NCBI GenBank assembly: GCA_947471745.1
Contig: CANJKZ010000431.1
Location: forward strand, 981,001-1,045,000
Length of the DNA: 64,000 nt
Direction: 5' to 3'
DNA from: Closterium sp. Naga37s-1
Taxonomy: Eukaryota > Streptophyta > Zygnematophyceae > Desmidiales > Closteriaceae
The notes beneath the pieces were generated by a model, which saw only the letters and a list, made by a program, of their open reading frames with translations, was not told the origin of the DNA and searched no databases. Below, in pieces: positions 1-12,551 of the stretch. The translations under genes were made by a program, and so were the position numbers. The first letter of the stretch is position 1, and every line of letters starts with the position of its first letter.

Positions 1-53
1 CCTGTGCTGCTACTGCTGCGCTGCCGCTGCTGCTCAGCTGCTGCTGCCACCTG

Positions 54-90
<37 letters not shown>

Positions 91-2189
91 AGGCTGCTGC
101 TGCTGCTAGGCTGCTGCTGCCGTCTGAGCTGCTGCTGCCACCTGCGCTGCTGCTGTCACCTGTGCTGCCGCTGCTGCCGTAACTGCCGCTCCTGCTGCTT
201 GCTGTCGTTCCTGCTGCTATGGCGAGTCCCACTATTCTAGCCTTTGACACAGTGGGGCACCCTCTAGGGTTCGACTCCTGGCTAGAGGGGCTGCACCTGT
301 ACCTCCATAGTGTCACTCGCGACGACGTCTCACTGTTCGAGCACACGTTGAGGTCTCTTCAGGCCCCCAAGGCTCTTGCTGAGCCTGCTGCTGATGCTGG
401 GGAGGAGGTGCGGACGCAGTTCCGCGCAGCTCACATTGACTACAAGCGGTGGATGGCGCGAGACGACGCCGCCACACTTGCAGTCCGCCTTCACCTCTCG
501 TTCGACCAGAGAGCCAACGTTCGCAAGGTGTCGTCGGCCCATGCTATGTATTCCGCTGTGGTTAGGCGCTACTCCCCCCCCCCCCTCCTGCAGTCCTAGG
601 CTGTCTTGCGCTGCCTCTTACCTTCCCTGTGCTGTCAAACCTCATCACTGTAGCTAACGAGGGTGGTCGTAGTGGAGCTGGCGGGAGTGGCGGGGGCGGG
701 CACCAGGAGTTAGAGCCTTCGTGTGTCGCTGCTTGTGCGCCTACTAGCACAGTCCCCTCCACTGTTCTCTCGTATCTCATAGTCCCGTCTGCCTCCTCTG
801 GCTCGACCGAGGGGGGTGACCCTACTGCTGCCGACACAGCGACCTCTCGCCGCTCGCTGCGCTTGGAGACACCTCCGGGTTTTCCGCCTCGGACGTCTTC
901 GCCTCCTCTGCAGCCTGTCGCTGCGGACTTTGGGGGCCCAGGTGTTGTTGGGGGTGGTGACGCTGGGGGTGCTGGTTCTGGGGGTGCTGCCTCTGGGGGT
1001 GCTAGGAGTCCTCTTGTTGGTGGAGTTGGAGGTACTGGCGCTGGAGGTGCTGGCGCTGGAGGTGCTGGGTCCGGGGGTGCGTTGCAGTCGCTGCCGCTGC
1101 GGCCTATCTTCTTGGAGCAGCCGTCGTCGTCGCTACCTGAGCCGACGCCCACTTGTACTACTCCTCCTCTGTTGTTTCCGCCGCCTGACTCCCCACTGTC
1201 TGCTCCTGCTCGATACGTCCCGTTGTCCGTCTCCCTGACTGGGCGTCGGGAGCCTGTGTCTTGTGCCGCCTCCCCTGCTCCCTCTCATGTTACTCGGGAG
1301 CCTGTTGTCCTACCATTACCTCCCCCGTCTTCTCTTCCTGCTGTTCCTGACCCTATGTCTAACCTTGCTCGTGCTGCTCGCCCGACCATCCCTTGTTGCC
1401 TAGCCGCACTTGTGACTGCACCTGCTTCTTCGCTTGCTGCTGCTTGTGCCTTAGTAGCTGAGCTTGCAGGCTTTGCCGCTACTTGCCGCCGTGCCTACCT
1501 TGCTGGTCTCGTTTCTGCCTCTTCGTGTCCTCCGTCCGTCGGGGGTGAGCTTGCCCTTGGCTGTGACGTCCTTGAGGACAGGCAGTTCGAGCTGGAGTAC
1601 CTTCCGTACCCTCTCAGCACCCGGACTCGCTACGTTGCGCCCGGGAGACACCACCCTGCGCATTGGCAGGCTGCTAGGAGGGTGCTGCGCTACCTGGTCA
1701 GACTAGCGAGCAGATAGTAGCACTTTGCACTTCGTTCCTTTGCCGTGTGAGTGTTGCAACAGCGTTCCCAGCTTCGCTTTTGTACGTGGCCACACGGGCC
1801 AACACTGCTTGTCTCTTGACCTTGTCTTGTACTTTGATATATAAACCTGCATGTTTCCGGTTGCTAGGTTGTAATCATTGTACTGCTTGCTTTATTATAA
1901 AACTGCATGTGAACTGGCCTTGTGGCCGCTTGCTAGTGCTCAGAGCGCGTGGTGATCTTGAGATCCACCCTGAGCTTGCTTTGCTTTGTTTCTTCTCTTG
2001 ACTGGTCTTGTGACCGCTTGTTGTGTTTGCTATCCCCCACTTCGCCTATGGGGGTGTGTCAAATTATATGTTTACTGCTATCTAGGTTGTAGTGGGTTTA
2101 GCCTTAGGGGGTACAGTAAGTTGCTCGACACTTCATTGTATCCCCCTCCTTGCCCTAATCCATCTCATTCCTTCCTACCTATCTCAACA
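1..2189 (+). mobile_element. C1: Ty1/copia-type LTR element, decayed 3' portion
   Basis: This is a decayed copia-type element that continues past the left edge. Parts seen in order are a CTG-rich leader (1-215), a gag start near 219 (MASPTILAFDTVGHPLGFDS, like the gag starts of the other copies), the low-complexity Gly/Ala/Pro linker normally found between integrase and reverse transcriptase, and a short RNase H-side piece ending near 1.7 kb. A conserved 3' untranslated region follows, then a G-rich polypurine tract (about 2,047-2,056) and a 3' LTR at 2,057-2,189 that begins TGTCAAAT and ends CTCAACA. Much of pol is absent and the copy is clearly broken, with several breaks. The family is inferred from gag and linker similarity to the other copies in this window. 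Confidence 0.8.
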
Positions 2190-5100
2190 CTCCGCGCGCC
2201 CCCTGCGGCCCGCGAGCAGCCCCTGCCCCGCGCGCCCCTGCTGCCCGCGAGCAGCCCCTGCTGCCCGCGAGCAGCCCCTGCCCCGCGCGCCCCCTGCGGC
2301 CCGCGAGCAGCCTCTGCCCCACGCGCCCCTGCTGCCCGCGAGCAGCCCCTGCCCCGCGCGCCCCTGCTGCCCACGAGCAGCCCCTGCTGCCCGCGAGCAG
2401 CCCCTGCCCCGCACGCCCCTGCTGCCCGCGAGCAACCACCTGGCCCGCACAGCCCCTGCCCCAGCGCGCCCCGCTGCTCAGCGCGCCAGCGCGACCTGTA
2501 GCCCAGCGCGCCAGCGCGCCCCGCAGCCCAAAGCGCCAGCGCGCCCTGCTGCCCAGCGCACCAGCGTGCCCCGCAGCCCAGCGCGCCCTGCCTTGCCCAG
2601 CCGCGCCGCCCAGCCCGAGCCGCGCTGCCTATCCCCAGCCGAGCCGCCCTGCCTCATTCGCCAGCCCCACCGAGCCGCCATGCTGCAACCACTGGCACTA
2701 CTGCTGGTGCTGGAGGTGCTGGAGGTGCTGCTGGAAGTGCTGGAGGTGCTGGGGGTGCTGCCGGGAGTGCTGGAGGTGCTGGAGGTGCTGCCGGGAGTGC
2801 TAGAGGTGCTGCTGGGAGTGCTAGAGGTGCTGCTGGTGCTGCCGAGAGTGCTGGAGGTGCTGCTACTGACTCTCACTGCCTGTCATGGCCACTATCACGG
2901 TAGTCGCAGCGGCTAGGGGTGGACAGCAGCAGTCACTGCCTCTCCCGGACAACCCCACCCCTCAGCAGCTTCGTGAGTGGGTTATTCAGTGAGGCAGTCC
3001 TGGTGGTGGAGGTTTTGGTTTTATGGGTACTGCACAGCGGCGGCAGCAGCGTCCGCGGGGCTTCGCGACTGTGCTTCTCAACGATGCGTCCCTGGTTGTG
3101 TAGAGGCGGCTGCTCTAGGTGCTAGTGAGTCTGCTCCAGCTCTAGGTGCTCGTGAGTCTTCCGCCGCTCTAGATGCTACTGCGTCTACAGCCACAGGTCC
3201 TTCCTCAGCTGAGGCCTTGCACACTTTCACACTTGACTCAGGCGCGTCACGTTGCTTCTTTCGTGATTGCACGACAGTCCCACCACTCGCAGCACCTGTC
3301 CCAGTCTCACTGGCTGACCCCACAGGGGGCCCAGTAGTCGCGCAAGCCTCCACTGTCCTCTCGTGTCCGGCAGTCCCCTCCGGTTCTCTCTCAAGTCTCC
3401 TCCTCCCCGCGTTTTTGACGAAATTGTTGAGCAACGCAGTTCTCAAGGATGTATGCGTTGATACCTTTATTCCCGGAGGACAGCGTGTGGCGATCTGTAC
3501 GTGCTCACGGACTGGCCGTCACCTTGCTACGTTCACTCGTCAGCCTGGATCCGGTCTGTACACACTGACCAATGAGTCTGCACAGGACAGGCGACTGTGT
3601 CGAGTCAGGTGTCTGCGTCTGGTCAGCTTGCAGCGTCTTGCTCGTGTCGGTTACTCTCCCACTAGATTCTCCTCTGGCACCACCGCCTCGGTCACCCCTC
3701 GCTTTTGCGCCTCCGCAGCATGCACTCCTGTCTCCTTGTCTCTGGCCTTCCCAGGTCCCTGCCCTCCCTCCCGTGCTCGCCTGTCCCACCGTCCCTTCCC
3801 TGCGTCGAGGGGCGGCAGCGCGCTGCTCCTCACTCCTCCGAGTTTCCTCCGACCACTGCTCTTCTGCAGACTCTCCACATGGATGTGTGGGTCCCGGCCC
3901 CCGTCAGTGGAACGGACCAGGAGCGCTAATTCCTGCTGGTTGTTGACGATTACACACGCTACACCACCGTCTTCCCCTTGCGGCGCAAGGCGGACATCAG
4001 CGGTGTTTTGATCCCCTGGATCCGTACTACTCGTCGCCAGCTGCGCGAGCGGTTTCGGCGGGACTTGCTAGTCCTGCGTCTGCACTCTGTCAGGGGCGGT
4101 GTGTTCTCTTCTGGCCTCCTTGAAGAGTTCTGTTGAGACAAGGGCATCCGCCAGACGTTCACGCTTCCGGCCTCTCCTCAGCAAAATGGGATTGCTGAGT
4201 GCCGCATTGGCTTGATCATGGAGGTTGCTCGTACCTCCATGATCCATGCGGCTACTCCCCATTTTCTGTGGCCGTTTGCGGTCCGATACGCTGCGCATCA
4301 GCTCAACCTCTGGCCCCAGGTCTCTGAGCCGGAGACCTCGCCCACACTCCGGTGGACGGGGAAGGTTGGCGATGCGTCGGTGTTTCGGGTCTGGGGCGCG
4401 CTCTCCCTTGTCCGCGATGCTAAAGCGAGCAAGCTCTCCTCTCGCACTCTCCGCTGCGCCTTCCTTGGCTTCCCCACCGACGCCCCGCCGTGGCAGTTCT
4501 ACCACCCGCACTCGCGTCGAGTGTTCTCCTCCCAAGACGTCACCTTTGACGAGTCTGCATGTTTCTACAGGCTACACCCGCACGCGTCCCACCCGGTCCC
4601 CCTAGCGCCTTTCTTCCTGGTACCAGTCCCCCCCCTAGTAGACCCACTCCCCCCACAGGGTCCTGCTCCCTCAGGTGTGTCTCAGGTAGACCCACCCCCC
4701 TTGGATGAGCCTGTGGAGATCTCTTCTGACTCCTCTGGCCCAGCTGAGGGGGGTGACCCCGGTGCGGACGACACGACGGCCACTCGCCGCTCTCCTCGCT
4801 TGGAGACCCCCCCTGGTTTTCCGCCGAGGCTGTCTTTGCCGCCTCAGCAGCCTGCTCCTGTGGACTTTGGAGCTGCTGCTAGTGTTGACACTGGGGGTGA
4901 GGGTTCTGGGGATGCTGATATAGAGGGTGAGGGTTCTGGGGGTGCTGCGACTGGAGGTGCTGACTCTGGGGGTGCTGCGATTCCTAGTGGCGTTGGAGCT
5001 GTGGGTGACCCGACTGGAGGTCCTGGAGCTAGACAGCCACATCAGCCTGGTCTACTCGAGACGCTCTCGCCGCAGCAGATTCGTGCGTGGATCGTTCGGC

Positions 5101-8100
5101 GAGGCAGTCCTGGTGGTGGAGGGTACGATGATGCTGGTACTAGAGGTGGTGGGGGTACTGCTGGAGGTACTGCTGGTGCTGGAGGTGCTGGAGGTACTGC
5201 TGGAGGTGCTGGAGGTGCTGCTGGTGCTGGAGGTGCTGGAGCTGCTAGTCTTGGAGGTCCTGTTGGAGGTGCTGGAGCTGCTAGTCCTGGAGGTACTGCT
5301 GGTACTGGAGGTGCTGGAGGTACTGCTGGAGGTGCTGGTGCTGGAGGTGCTGGAGCTGCTAGTCCTGGAGATACTGCTGGTGCTGGAGGTGCTGGAGGTA
5401 CTGCTGAAGGTGCTGGAGGTGCTGCTGGTGCTGGAGGTGCTGGAGCTGCTAGTCTTGGAGGTCCTGTTGGAGGTGCTGGAGCTGCTAGTCCTGGAGGTAC
5501 TGCTGGTACTGGAGGTGCTGGAGGTACTGCTGGAGGTGCTGGTGCTGGAGGTGTTGGAGCTGCTAGTCCTGGAGGTACTGCTGGTGCTGGAGGTGCTGGA
5601 GGTACTGCTGGAGGTGCTGGAGGTGCTGCTGGTGCTGGAGGTGCTCGAGTTGCTAGTCCTAGAGGTCCTATTGGAGGTGCTGGAGCTGTTATTCCTGGAG
5701 GTACTGCTGGTACTGGAGGTGCTGGAGGTACTACTGGAGGTGCTGGAGGTACTGCTGGTGCTGGAGCTGCTGGAGCTGCTAGTCGTGGAGGTATTGCTGG
5801 TGCTGGAGGTGCTGGAGGTACTGCTGGAGGTGCTGCTGGTGCTGGAGGTGCTGGAGCTGCTAGTCCTGGAGGTACTGTTGGTGCTGGAGGTGCTGGAGGT
5901 ACTGCTGGAGGTACTGGAGGTGCTGCAAGTGCTGGAGGTGCTGGAGCTGCTAGTCCTGGAGGTCCTGTTGGAGGTGCTGGAGCTGCTCGTCCTGGAGGTA
6001 CTGCTGGTACTGGAGGTGCTGGAGGTACTGCTGGAGGTACTACTGGTGCTGGAGGTGCTGGAGCTGCTAGTCCTGGAGGTACTACTAGTAGTGGACGTGC
6101 CGGAGGTACTGCCGGAGGTGCTGCTGGTGCTGGAGGTGCTAGAGGTGCAGCTGGGAGTGCTGAAGGTGCTGCTGGTGCTGGAGGCGCTGGAGGTGCTGCT
6201 GGGAGTGCTGGAGGTGCTGCTAGTGCTGGAGGTGCTGGACCTGTTGGTGTGCTTCGCCACCTTCTCGGTCTTCCGCCAGCTGCTACTGAGTTCCCTGTCA
6301 CTGGTACTACTCCTCCATTACTGTTCCCACCGGCAGACCAGTCTCTGCCACAGCTACTGCATCACTCCCCACTGCCTGCTCCTACTCCTTACACTGAGGT
6401 GATAGAGTCCCTTACTGAGCGTCGAGAGCCTGAGACTCGTGCTTCCACTCCTGAGCGTCGAGAGACTGAGACTAGAGCGTCTGTTCCTTCTCGTGTTCGT
6501 CGTGTGCGTCGTCCTCGTCCTCCGGCTGTCCCAGGCACTCACGATATGACATTCCGTCCTTCCTCTGTTCCACAGCGTGTTGTCCATCCGTCACCTCTTG
6601 CGTCTTCTCTTCCTGACGTTGCTGACCCTCTGTCTGACCTTGCTCGTGCTTCCAGTCCAACTGTCACTCGCATTCTTGCTACAGTTGTGACGGACCCTGC
6701 GTTCTGGTCTCCTGCTGCGTCTGCCTTAGTCGCTGAGCTAGTCGACTTTGTTGCTGCGTACCACCTAGACTGCCTTGCAAGTCTTGTTTCTTACCCTGAC
6801 CCTGCCTGTCCTCCGTCCGTCGGGGGTGAGGTTGCCCTTGGCTGTGACGTCCTTGAGGACATACAAGAGGAGCTGGAGTGCCTTGCGGCTGCTGTACCTC
6901 ATCTCGCTATCATGCTGCTTGCCCCTGAGGGAGACCCGGATGCACTTGACATCCCCACCCCGCGCTCTTACAGAGAGGCGATCTCGGGTTAATACTCCTC
7001 TCAGTGGCAGACAGCCATGGACGCAGAGATGGCTTCCTGGAAGTCCACAGGCACCTATGTCGACGAGGTTCCCCCTCCTGGGGCGAACATAGTCGATGGT
7101 ATGTGGATTTTCAGAGTGAAGCGGCCGCCGGGTTCTCCGCCTGCCTTCAAGGCGCGTTACGTTTCTCGAGGCTTCAGTCAGCGACAGGGGGTCCACTACT
7201 TCCATACCTTCTCCCCCACCCTAAAGATGAATAATCTTTGGGTGTTGCTGCACGTTGCAGCACTGCGTGACTACGAGCTGCACTCCCTCGACTTCTCCAC
7301 AGCTTTCTTGTAGGGCAGTCTTCACAAGGAGATATGGCTGCGCCGCCCACCTAGCTTCACTGGGTAATTTCCTGCGGGTACCCAGTGGAGCCTCCGGCGG
7401 CCAGTCTACGGTCTCCGCCAGGCGCCCCGCAAGTGGCACGACACACTGAGGACTACACTTGCGGCTCTTGGGTTTGCTCCTTCCTCTGCTGACCCATCGC
7501 TGTTTCTACGCACCGACACTACCCTGCCGCCGTTCTACGTTCTCGTGTACGTCGATTACTTGGTTTTTGCTACTGCTGACACTTAGGCGCTGGCCCTAGT
7601 GAAGGCGGAGCTGCAGGAGAGACACACCTGCACTGACCTGGGTGAGCTGCATAGCTATCTTGGCTTGCAGATCACTCGGGACAGAGCACGGCGCACCATC
7701 ACCCTGACTCAGTCACACATGGTGCACCAGGTCCTTCGGCGCTTCGGCTTCCAGTACTCCTCGCCACAGCCCACTCCTCTGCCTACTGGCCACTTGCTCT
7801 CAGCTCCACCTTCGGGCGAGTCCATAGAGCCGAGTGGTCCGTAACCAGAGCTTGTGGGTTGCCTCATGTACCTGATGACGTGCACACGACCCGACCTCGC
7901 GTACCCTCTCAGCCTCCTGGCTCGCTACGTGGCTCCCGGTAGGCACCAAAAGGTGCAATGGGATGTTGCGAAGAGGGTAATGCGTTACTTGTGCAGTACA
8001 TCGGGCATGGGGCTCGTGCTGGGAGGACGGGGTTTAGTGGTACTCAAAGGACACTCCGACACTTCTTGGGCCGACGACGAGGCGACTCAGCGTTCGTCAC

Positions 8101-8264
8101 AGGGTTACACCTTCAGTCTCGTGGAGGTCCACTCGTTCGTCTTCTGTGCTTGGTTCCAGCTGTGAGGCCGAGATCTACGCTGGGGCTATGGCTGCACAGG
8201 AGCTACGCTGGCTGACCTACCTGCTGACCGACTTGGAGGAGCGGCCTCGTTCTCCTCCAGTTCT
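2190..8264 (+). mobile_element. C2: Ty1/copia-type LTR element, decayed, near full pol
   Basis: This is a copia-type element in the order protease, integrase, reverse transcriptase, RNase H. Parts: a GC-rich minisatellite leader (about 2.2-2.7 kb), a gag tail (2.7-3.2 kb), protease with the LDSGAS active-site motif (about 3.23 kb), a GAG-pre-integrase region (3.5-3.8 kb), integrase with a PQQNGIAE-type motif (3.9-4.5 kb), a long Gly/Ala-rich linker (4.6-6.9 kb), reverse transcriptase (7.0-7.9 kb) and RNase H (8.0-8.26 kb). It is broken, with roughly ten breaks, and looks old. Its RNase H region stops where the LTR of C3 begins (GTTCT before TGTCAAAC), so C3 probably inserted here. No 5' LTR is recognisable. 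Confidence 0.85.
5060..6250 (+). repeat. GGTGCTGGAGGTACTGCT-type minisatellite inside C2 pol
   Basis: About 1.2 kb of imperfect 9-bp-based repeats (GGAGGTGCT, GGAGGTACT, GGAGCTGCT) with longer higher-order units. They encode Gly-Gly-Ala and Ala-Ser-Pro-Gly-Gly strings in the pol frame. The unit is a multiple of three and stop-free in several frames, so long Leu/Val/Glu-rich and Ser/Thr-rich readings in other frames are shadows. It occupies the linker between integrase and reverse transcriptase. The other copia copies carry shorter, different versions at the same place. Confidence 0.9.
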
Positions 8265-11200
8265 TGTCAAACATTATCTGTTTAGCTTTTACTAGACTCT
8301 AGTGGGTTTAGCCTTAGGGGGTACACAAAAACTCTCGACATTGTTCTTGTACCCCCCCCCCCCCCCCGAAGAAAGGAATGACTGAACTAGCAAGCAGGTG
8401 GGTACAAGTTGGAAACCTAAAAGTGTTGTACCCTATATGAACTACCCCACTACAGCCTATATAGACTATAGCATATAAGTTTGACACACCCCCATAGGCA
8501 AAGTGGGGGAGAACAAGAGGTCACAATACCGGTCAAGAAAGGCAAAGCAAGCTCAGGGTGGATCACGACGTCACCACGCAGTCTGAGCACAAGCAAATGG
8601 CCATAAGGCCAGTTCACATGCAGAGTTATATAAAGGAGAACAAGAAATACAGTGAACACAACCTAGCAAGTGTAAGCATGCAGGTATATGTATAGAGATC
8701 ATAGTACAAGCAGATTCAAGAAGTAAGCAAGTGAGGCACAGTAGGTACAAGACCTAGAACAGTACAGAAACGCTGATGATCACAAGGCTGAAGTGCCTTG
8801 GTGAAAACATCAGCAGTGTTGGCCCGAGAGGCCACGTAAGCAAGACGAAGCTGACCACGCTGCTGCAACTCTTGAGCAAGGAAGTAGCGCAGAGCAATGT
8901 GCTCCAGTCTGTGCTCCTGACACAAGGCAAGCATGGCCTTGTTGTCGACGTACAGAACTGGAGGAGAACGAGGCGCCTCTCCCAAGTCGGTCAGCAGGTA
9001 GGTGAGCCAGCGTAACTCCTGTGCAGCCATGGCCCCAGCGTAGATCTCAGCCTCACAACTGGAGCTGAGAATAGAAGACGAGCGGTAGACCGCCAAGAGA
9101 CAGAACCGGAGCTAAGGCTGAAAGTGTAACCCTGTGGCGACCGCTGCGTAGCCAAGTCGTCAACCTAGGAAGCGTCTGCGTGACCAGTGAGGACAACTCG
9201 AGCCCGTCCTCCAAGCACGAGCCCCATGCCCGACGTACTGCACAAGTAGTGCAACACCCTCTTCGCAGCATCCCAGTGCACCTTTCGGTGCCTGCCGGGA
9301 GCCACGTAGCGAGCCAGAAGGCTGAGAGGGTACGCGAGGTCAGGTCGTGTGCAAGTCATCAGGTACATGAGGCAGCCCACAAGCTCTGGATACGGGCCAC
9401 TCGGCTCTACGGACTTGTCCGAAGGTGGAGCTGAGAGTGAGTGACCGGTAGGCAGAGGAGTGGACTGTGGCGAGGAGTACGTGAAGCCGAAGCACTGAAA
9501 GACTTGCTGCACCATGTGTGACTGAGTCAAGGTAATGGTGCGCTGTGCTCTGTCCCGGGTGATCCGCAAGCCAAGATAGCTTGTCAGCTCACCCAGGTCT
9601 GTGCACGTGTGTCTCTTCTGCAGCTCCGACTTCACATGGGCGAGTGCCTCAGTGTCAGCAGTAGCAAAGACCAAGTCGTCTACGTACACGAGAACGTAGA
9701 ACGGCGGCAGAGTGGTGTCGGTGCGCAGAAACAACGACGGGTCAGCAGTGGAAGGAGCAAACCCAAGAGCAGCAAGAGTCGTCCTCAGTGTGTCGTGCCA
9801 CTCACGGGGTGCCTGGCGGAGACCGTAGACTAGCCGCCGGAGGCTCCACTGGGTACCAGCAGGAAACGACCCAGTGAAGCCAGGTGGGCGGCGCAGCCAG
9901 ATCTCCTCGTGCAGGCTGCCCTGTAGGAAGGCTGTGCTGAAGTCAAGCGAGTGTAGCTCGTAGTCACGCTGAGCGGCGACGTGCAGCAGCACCCGAAGAG
10001 TGGTCATGTTCGGGGTAGGGGAGAAGGTCTGGAAGAAGTCAACTTCCTGTCGCTGACTGAAGCCTCGTGCAACGTAACGCGCCTTGAAGACAGGCGGAGA
10101 ACCCGGCGGCCGCTTCACCCTGAAAATCCACATGCCACTGACGATGTTCGCCCCAGGCGGGGGAACCTCGTCGACGTAGGTGCCTGTGGACTTCCAGGAA
10201 GCCATCTCTATGTCCATGGCTGTCTGCCACTAAGAGGAGTAGGGACCCTCTATCGCCTCTGCGTAAGAGCGCGGGGTCGGGATGTCTGGTGCATCCGGGT
10301 CTCCCTCAGGGGCTAGCAGCATGGACACGAGATGAGGTAAAGCAGCGGCAAAGCACTCAAACTCCTCCTGTCTGTCCTCAAGGACGTCCGTGCCAAGAGC
10401 ACACTCACCCCCGACGGACGGAGGACAGACAGACGCAGACTCAGACTCAGCAACAAGACCAGCGGCGTAGTCTAGACGACAGGCGGTAGCAAAGTCAACA
10501 AGCTCAGCAACGAGAGCAGACGCAGCAGTGGACTCAAAGGAAGGGTCAGTGACAACAGTGGCCAGAAAACGCGTGACAGTAGGACTAGCAGCACGAAGGG
10601 AGTCAGACTCCGGGTCCGGACTGTCAGAAAGAGAGGACGCAGGAGGAGACGGCAGAGGGACACGCTGTGGAGCAGTGGAAGGACGCAGAGTCATAGAGTG
10701 AGTGCCGGGGATAGGAGGAGGACGCTGACGCGGAACACGATGACTAGTGCGAACAGCGCGAACAGGCGACTCAGGACGAGACTCAGGTGACGCAGGACGA
10801 GACTCAGGTGACGCAGGACGAGACTCAGGCTCACGACGCTCCGTAAGAGCTCTAGTCGGTCCAGAGTAAGGAGAAGGACCAGGCAGTGGAGAGGCTGGCT
10901 GTAACTGCGACTGTGACTGGACAGGCGGTGAACTCAGTAAAGGAGGAGTAGGACCAGTAGAAGGCGGGAGACCAAGAACCTGCTGAAGGAGCGGAACGTA
11001 GTACGGCCGCGGTCGCGCAGCGCCTCCAGAAACAGCAGAGACAGCACCATTACCCTCAGCACCAGGGTCTCCAGCTACAACTCCCGCAGCACCACCAGCT
11101 CCAGTACCTCCAGCAGCTCCAGCACCTACAGCTCCAACTCCTGCAGCACCACCAGCCCCAGCAGCTCCAGTACCTCCAGTACAAGCACCTCCGGGACCAG

Positions 11201-12551
11201 CTGCTCCAGCACCAGCAGCACCTCCAGCAGCTCCAGCTCCAGAAGCACCTCCAGCAGCTCCAGCACCAGCAGCACCTCCAGCAGCTCCAGCTCCAGAAGC
11301 ACCTCCAGCAGCTCCAGCACCAGCAGCACCTCCAGCAACTCCAGCTCCAGAAGCACCTCCAGTAGCAGGCCCCGTAGCTCCAGCAGCACGGCGACAGCGC
11401 CTAGCATACCACTCACGTAGCCGCTGCGGAGAGAGGGGCTCCCGCCGTGACGGGACACCCGAAGGACCTCCAGACTCAGCACGCTCAGGCTCAGCACCCC
11501 CAGGCTCAGCACCCCCAGACTCAGCACCCCCAGGCTCCACACGCTCAAGCTCAGCACCCCCAGGCTCCGCACCCTCAGACTCAGCAACCCCAGGCTCAGC
11601 ACCCCCAGGCCCCGCACCCGCAGGCTTAGCATCCCTAGCAGCACCTGAGTCGACAGCTACCTCGACAGGCTCGACAGGGTCTACCTGGGACACACCTGAG
11701 GGGGCAGGACCCTGAGGGGGGAGGGGGTCTACCGGAGGAGCACCTGGTGCTAGGAAGAGTGACGGGAGGGGGAGAGGGGCAGTGCGGTAGGGAAAGAGAC
11801 GGTAGTAAGATACCGACTCGTCAAACGTGACGTCCTGAGAGGACAGAACACGACGCGAGGTGGGGTGGTAAAACTGCCACCCAGGTGCGTCAGGGGGGAA
11901 GCCAAGGAAGATGCAGGGAACGGCACGGCAGGACAGCTTGTCCACGGAAGCATCGCGGACAAAAGCTCGAGATCCCCAGACACGGAACACAGACGCATCG
12001 CCAACCTTTCCCGTCCACCGCAGAGTAGGTGTGGTCTCCGGCAAGGAGACACGAGGCTGAAGGTTGATCTGATGCGCAGCGTACTGAACCGCGAACTGCC
12101 ACAGAAAATGGGGAGCAGCCGCATGGATCATGGACGTACGAGCGACATCCATGACCATGCCAATGCGGCGCTCAGCAATCCCATTTTGCTGTGGGGAGGC
12201 CGGAAGCGTGAATGTGTGGCGGATGCCCTCCGCACGGCAGAAAGCCCTCAGAAGGTCGGAGGAAAACTCACCACCTCTGTCTGAGTGCAGACGCAGAACA
12301 GGAAGGTCCGAGCCGAAACTCTCGCTGAGCTGACGACGGGCACCGCGGATCCAGTCGATCAACACCTCAGTGACCTCACCCTTGCGGCGCAAGGGGAAGA
12401 CTATGGTGTAATGCGAGTAGTCGACAACGACCAGCAGAAAGTAGCGCTCGTGACCCTGTCCACGGACGCGGGCTGGGCCCCACACGTCCATGTGAAGAGT
12501 CTGCAGGGGAGCCTCCGTCGGAGGGAACTAGGAGGAGTGAGGAGCGGCGCG

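Noticed and set aside
4927-6402. Long Leu/Val/Glu-rich, Ser/Thr-rich and Pro/Ala-rich open frames on both strands
   Set aside because: They are frame shadows of the 9-bp minisatellite in the C2 pol linker. The same holds for similar frames in the other copia linkers and leaders.
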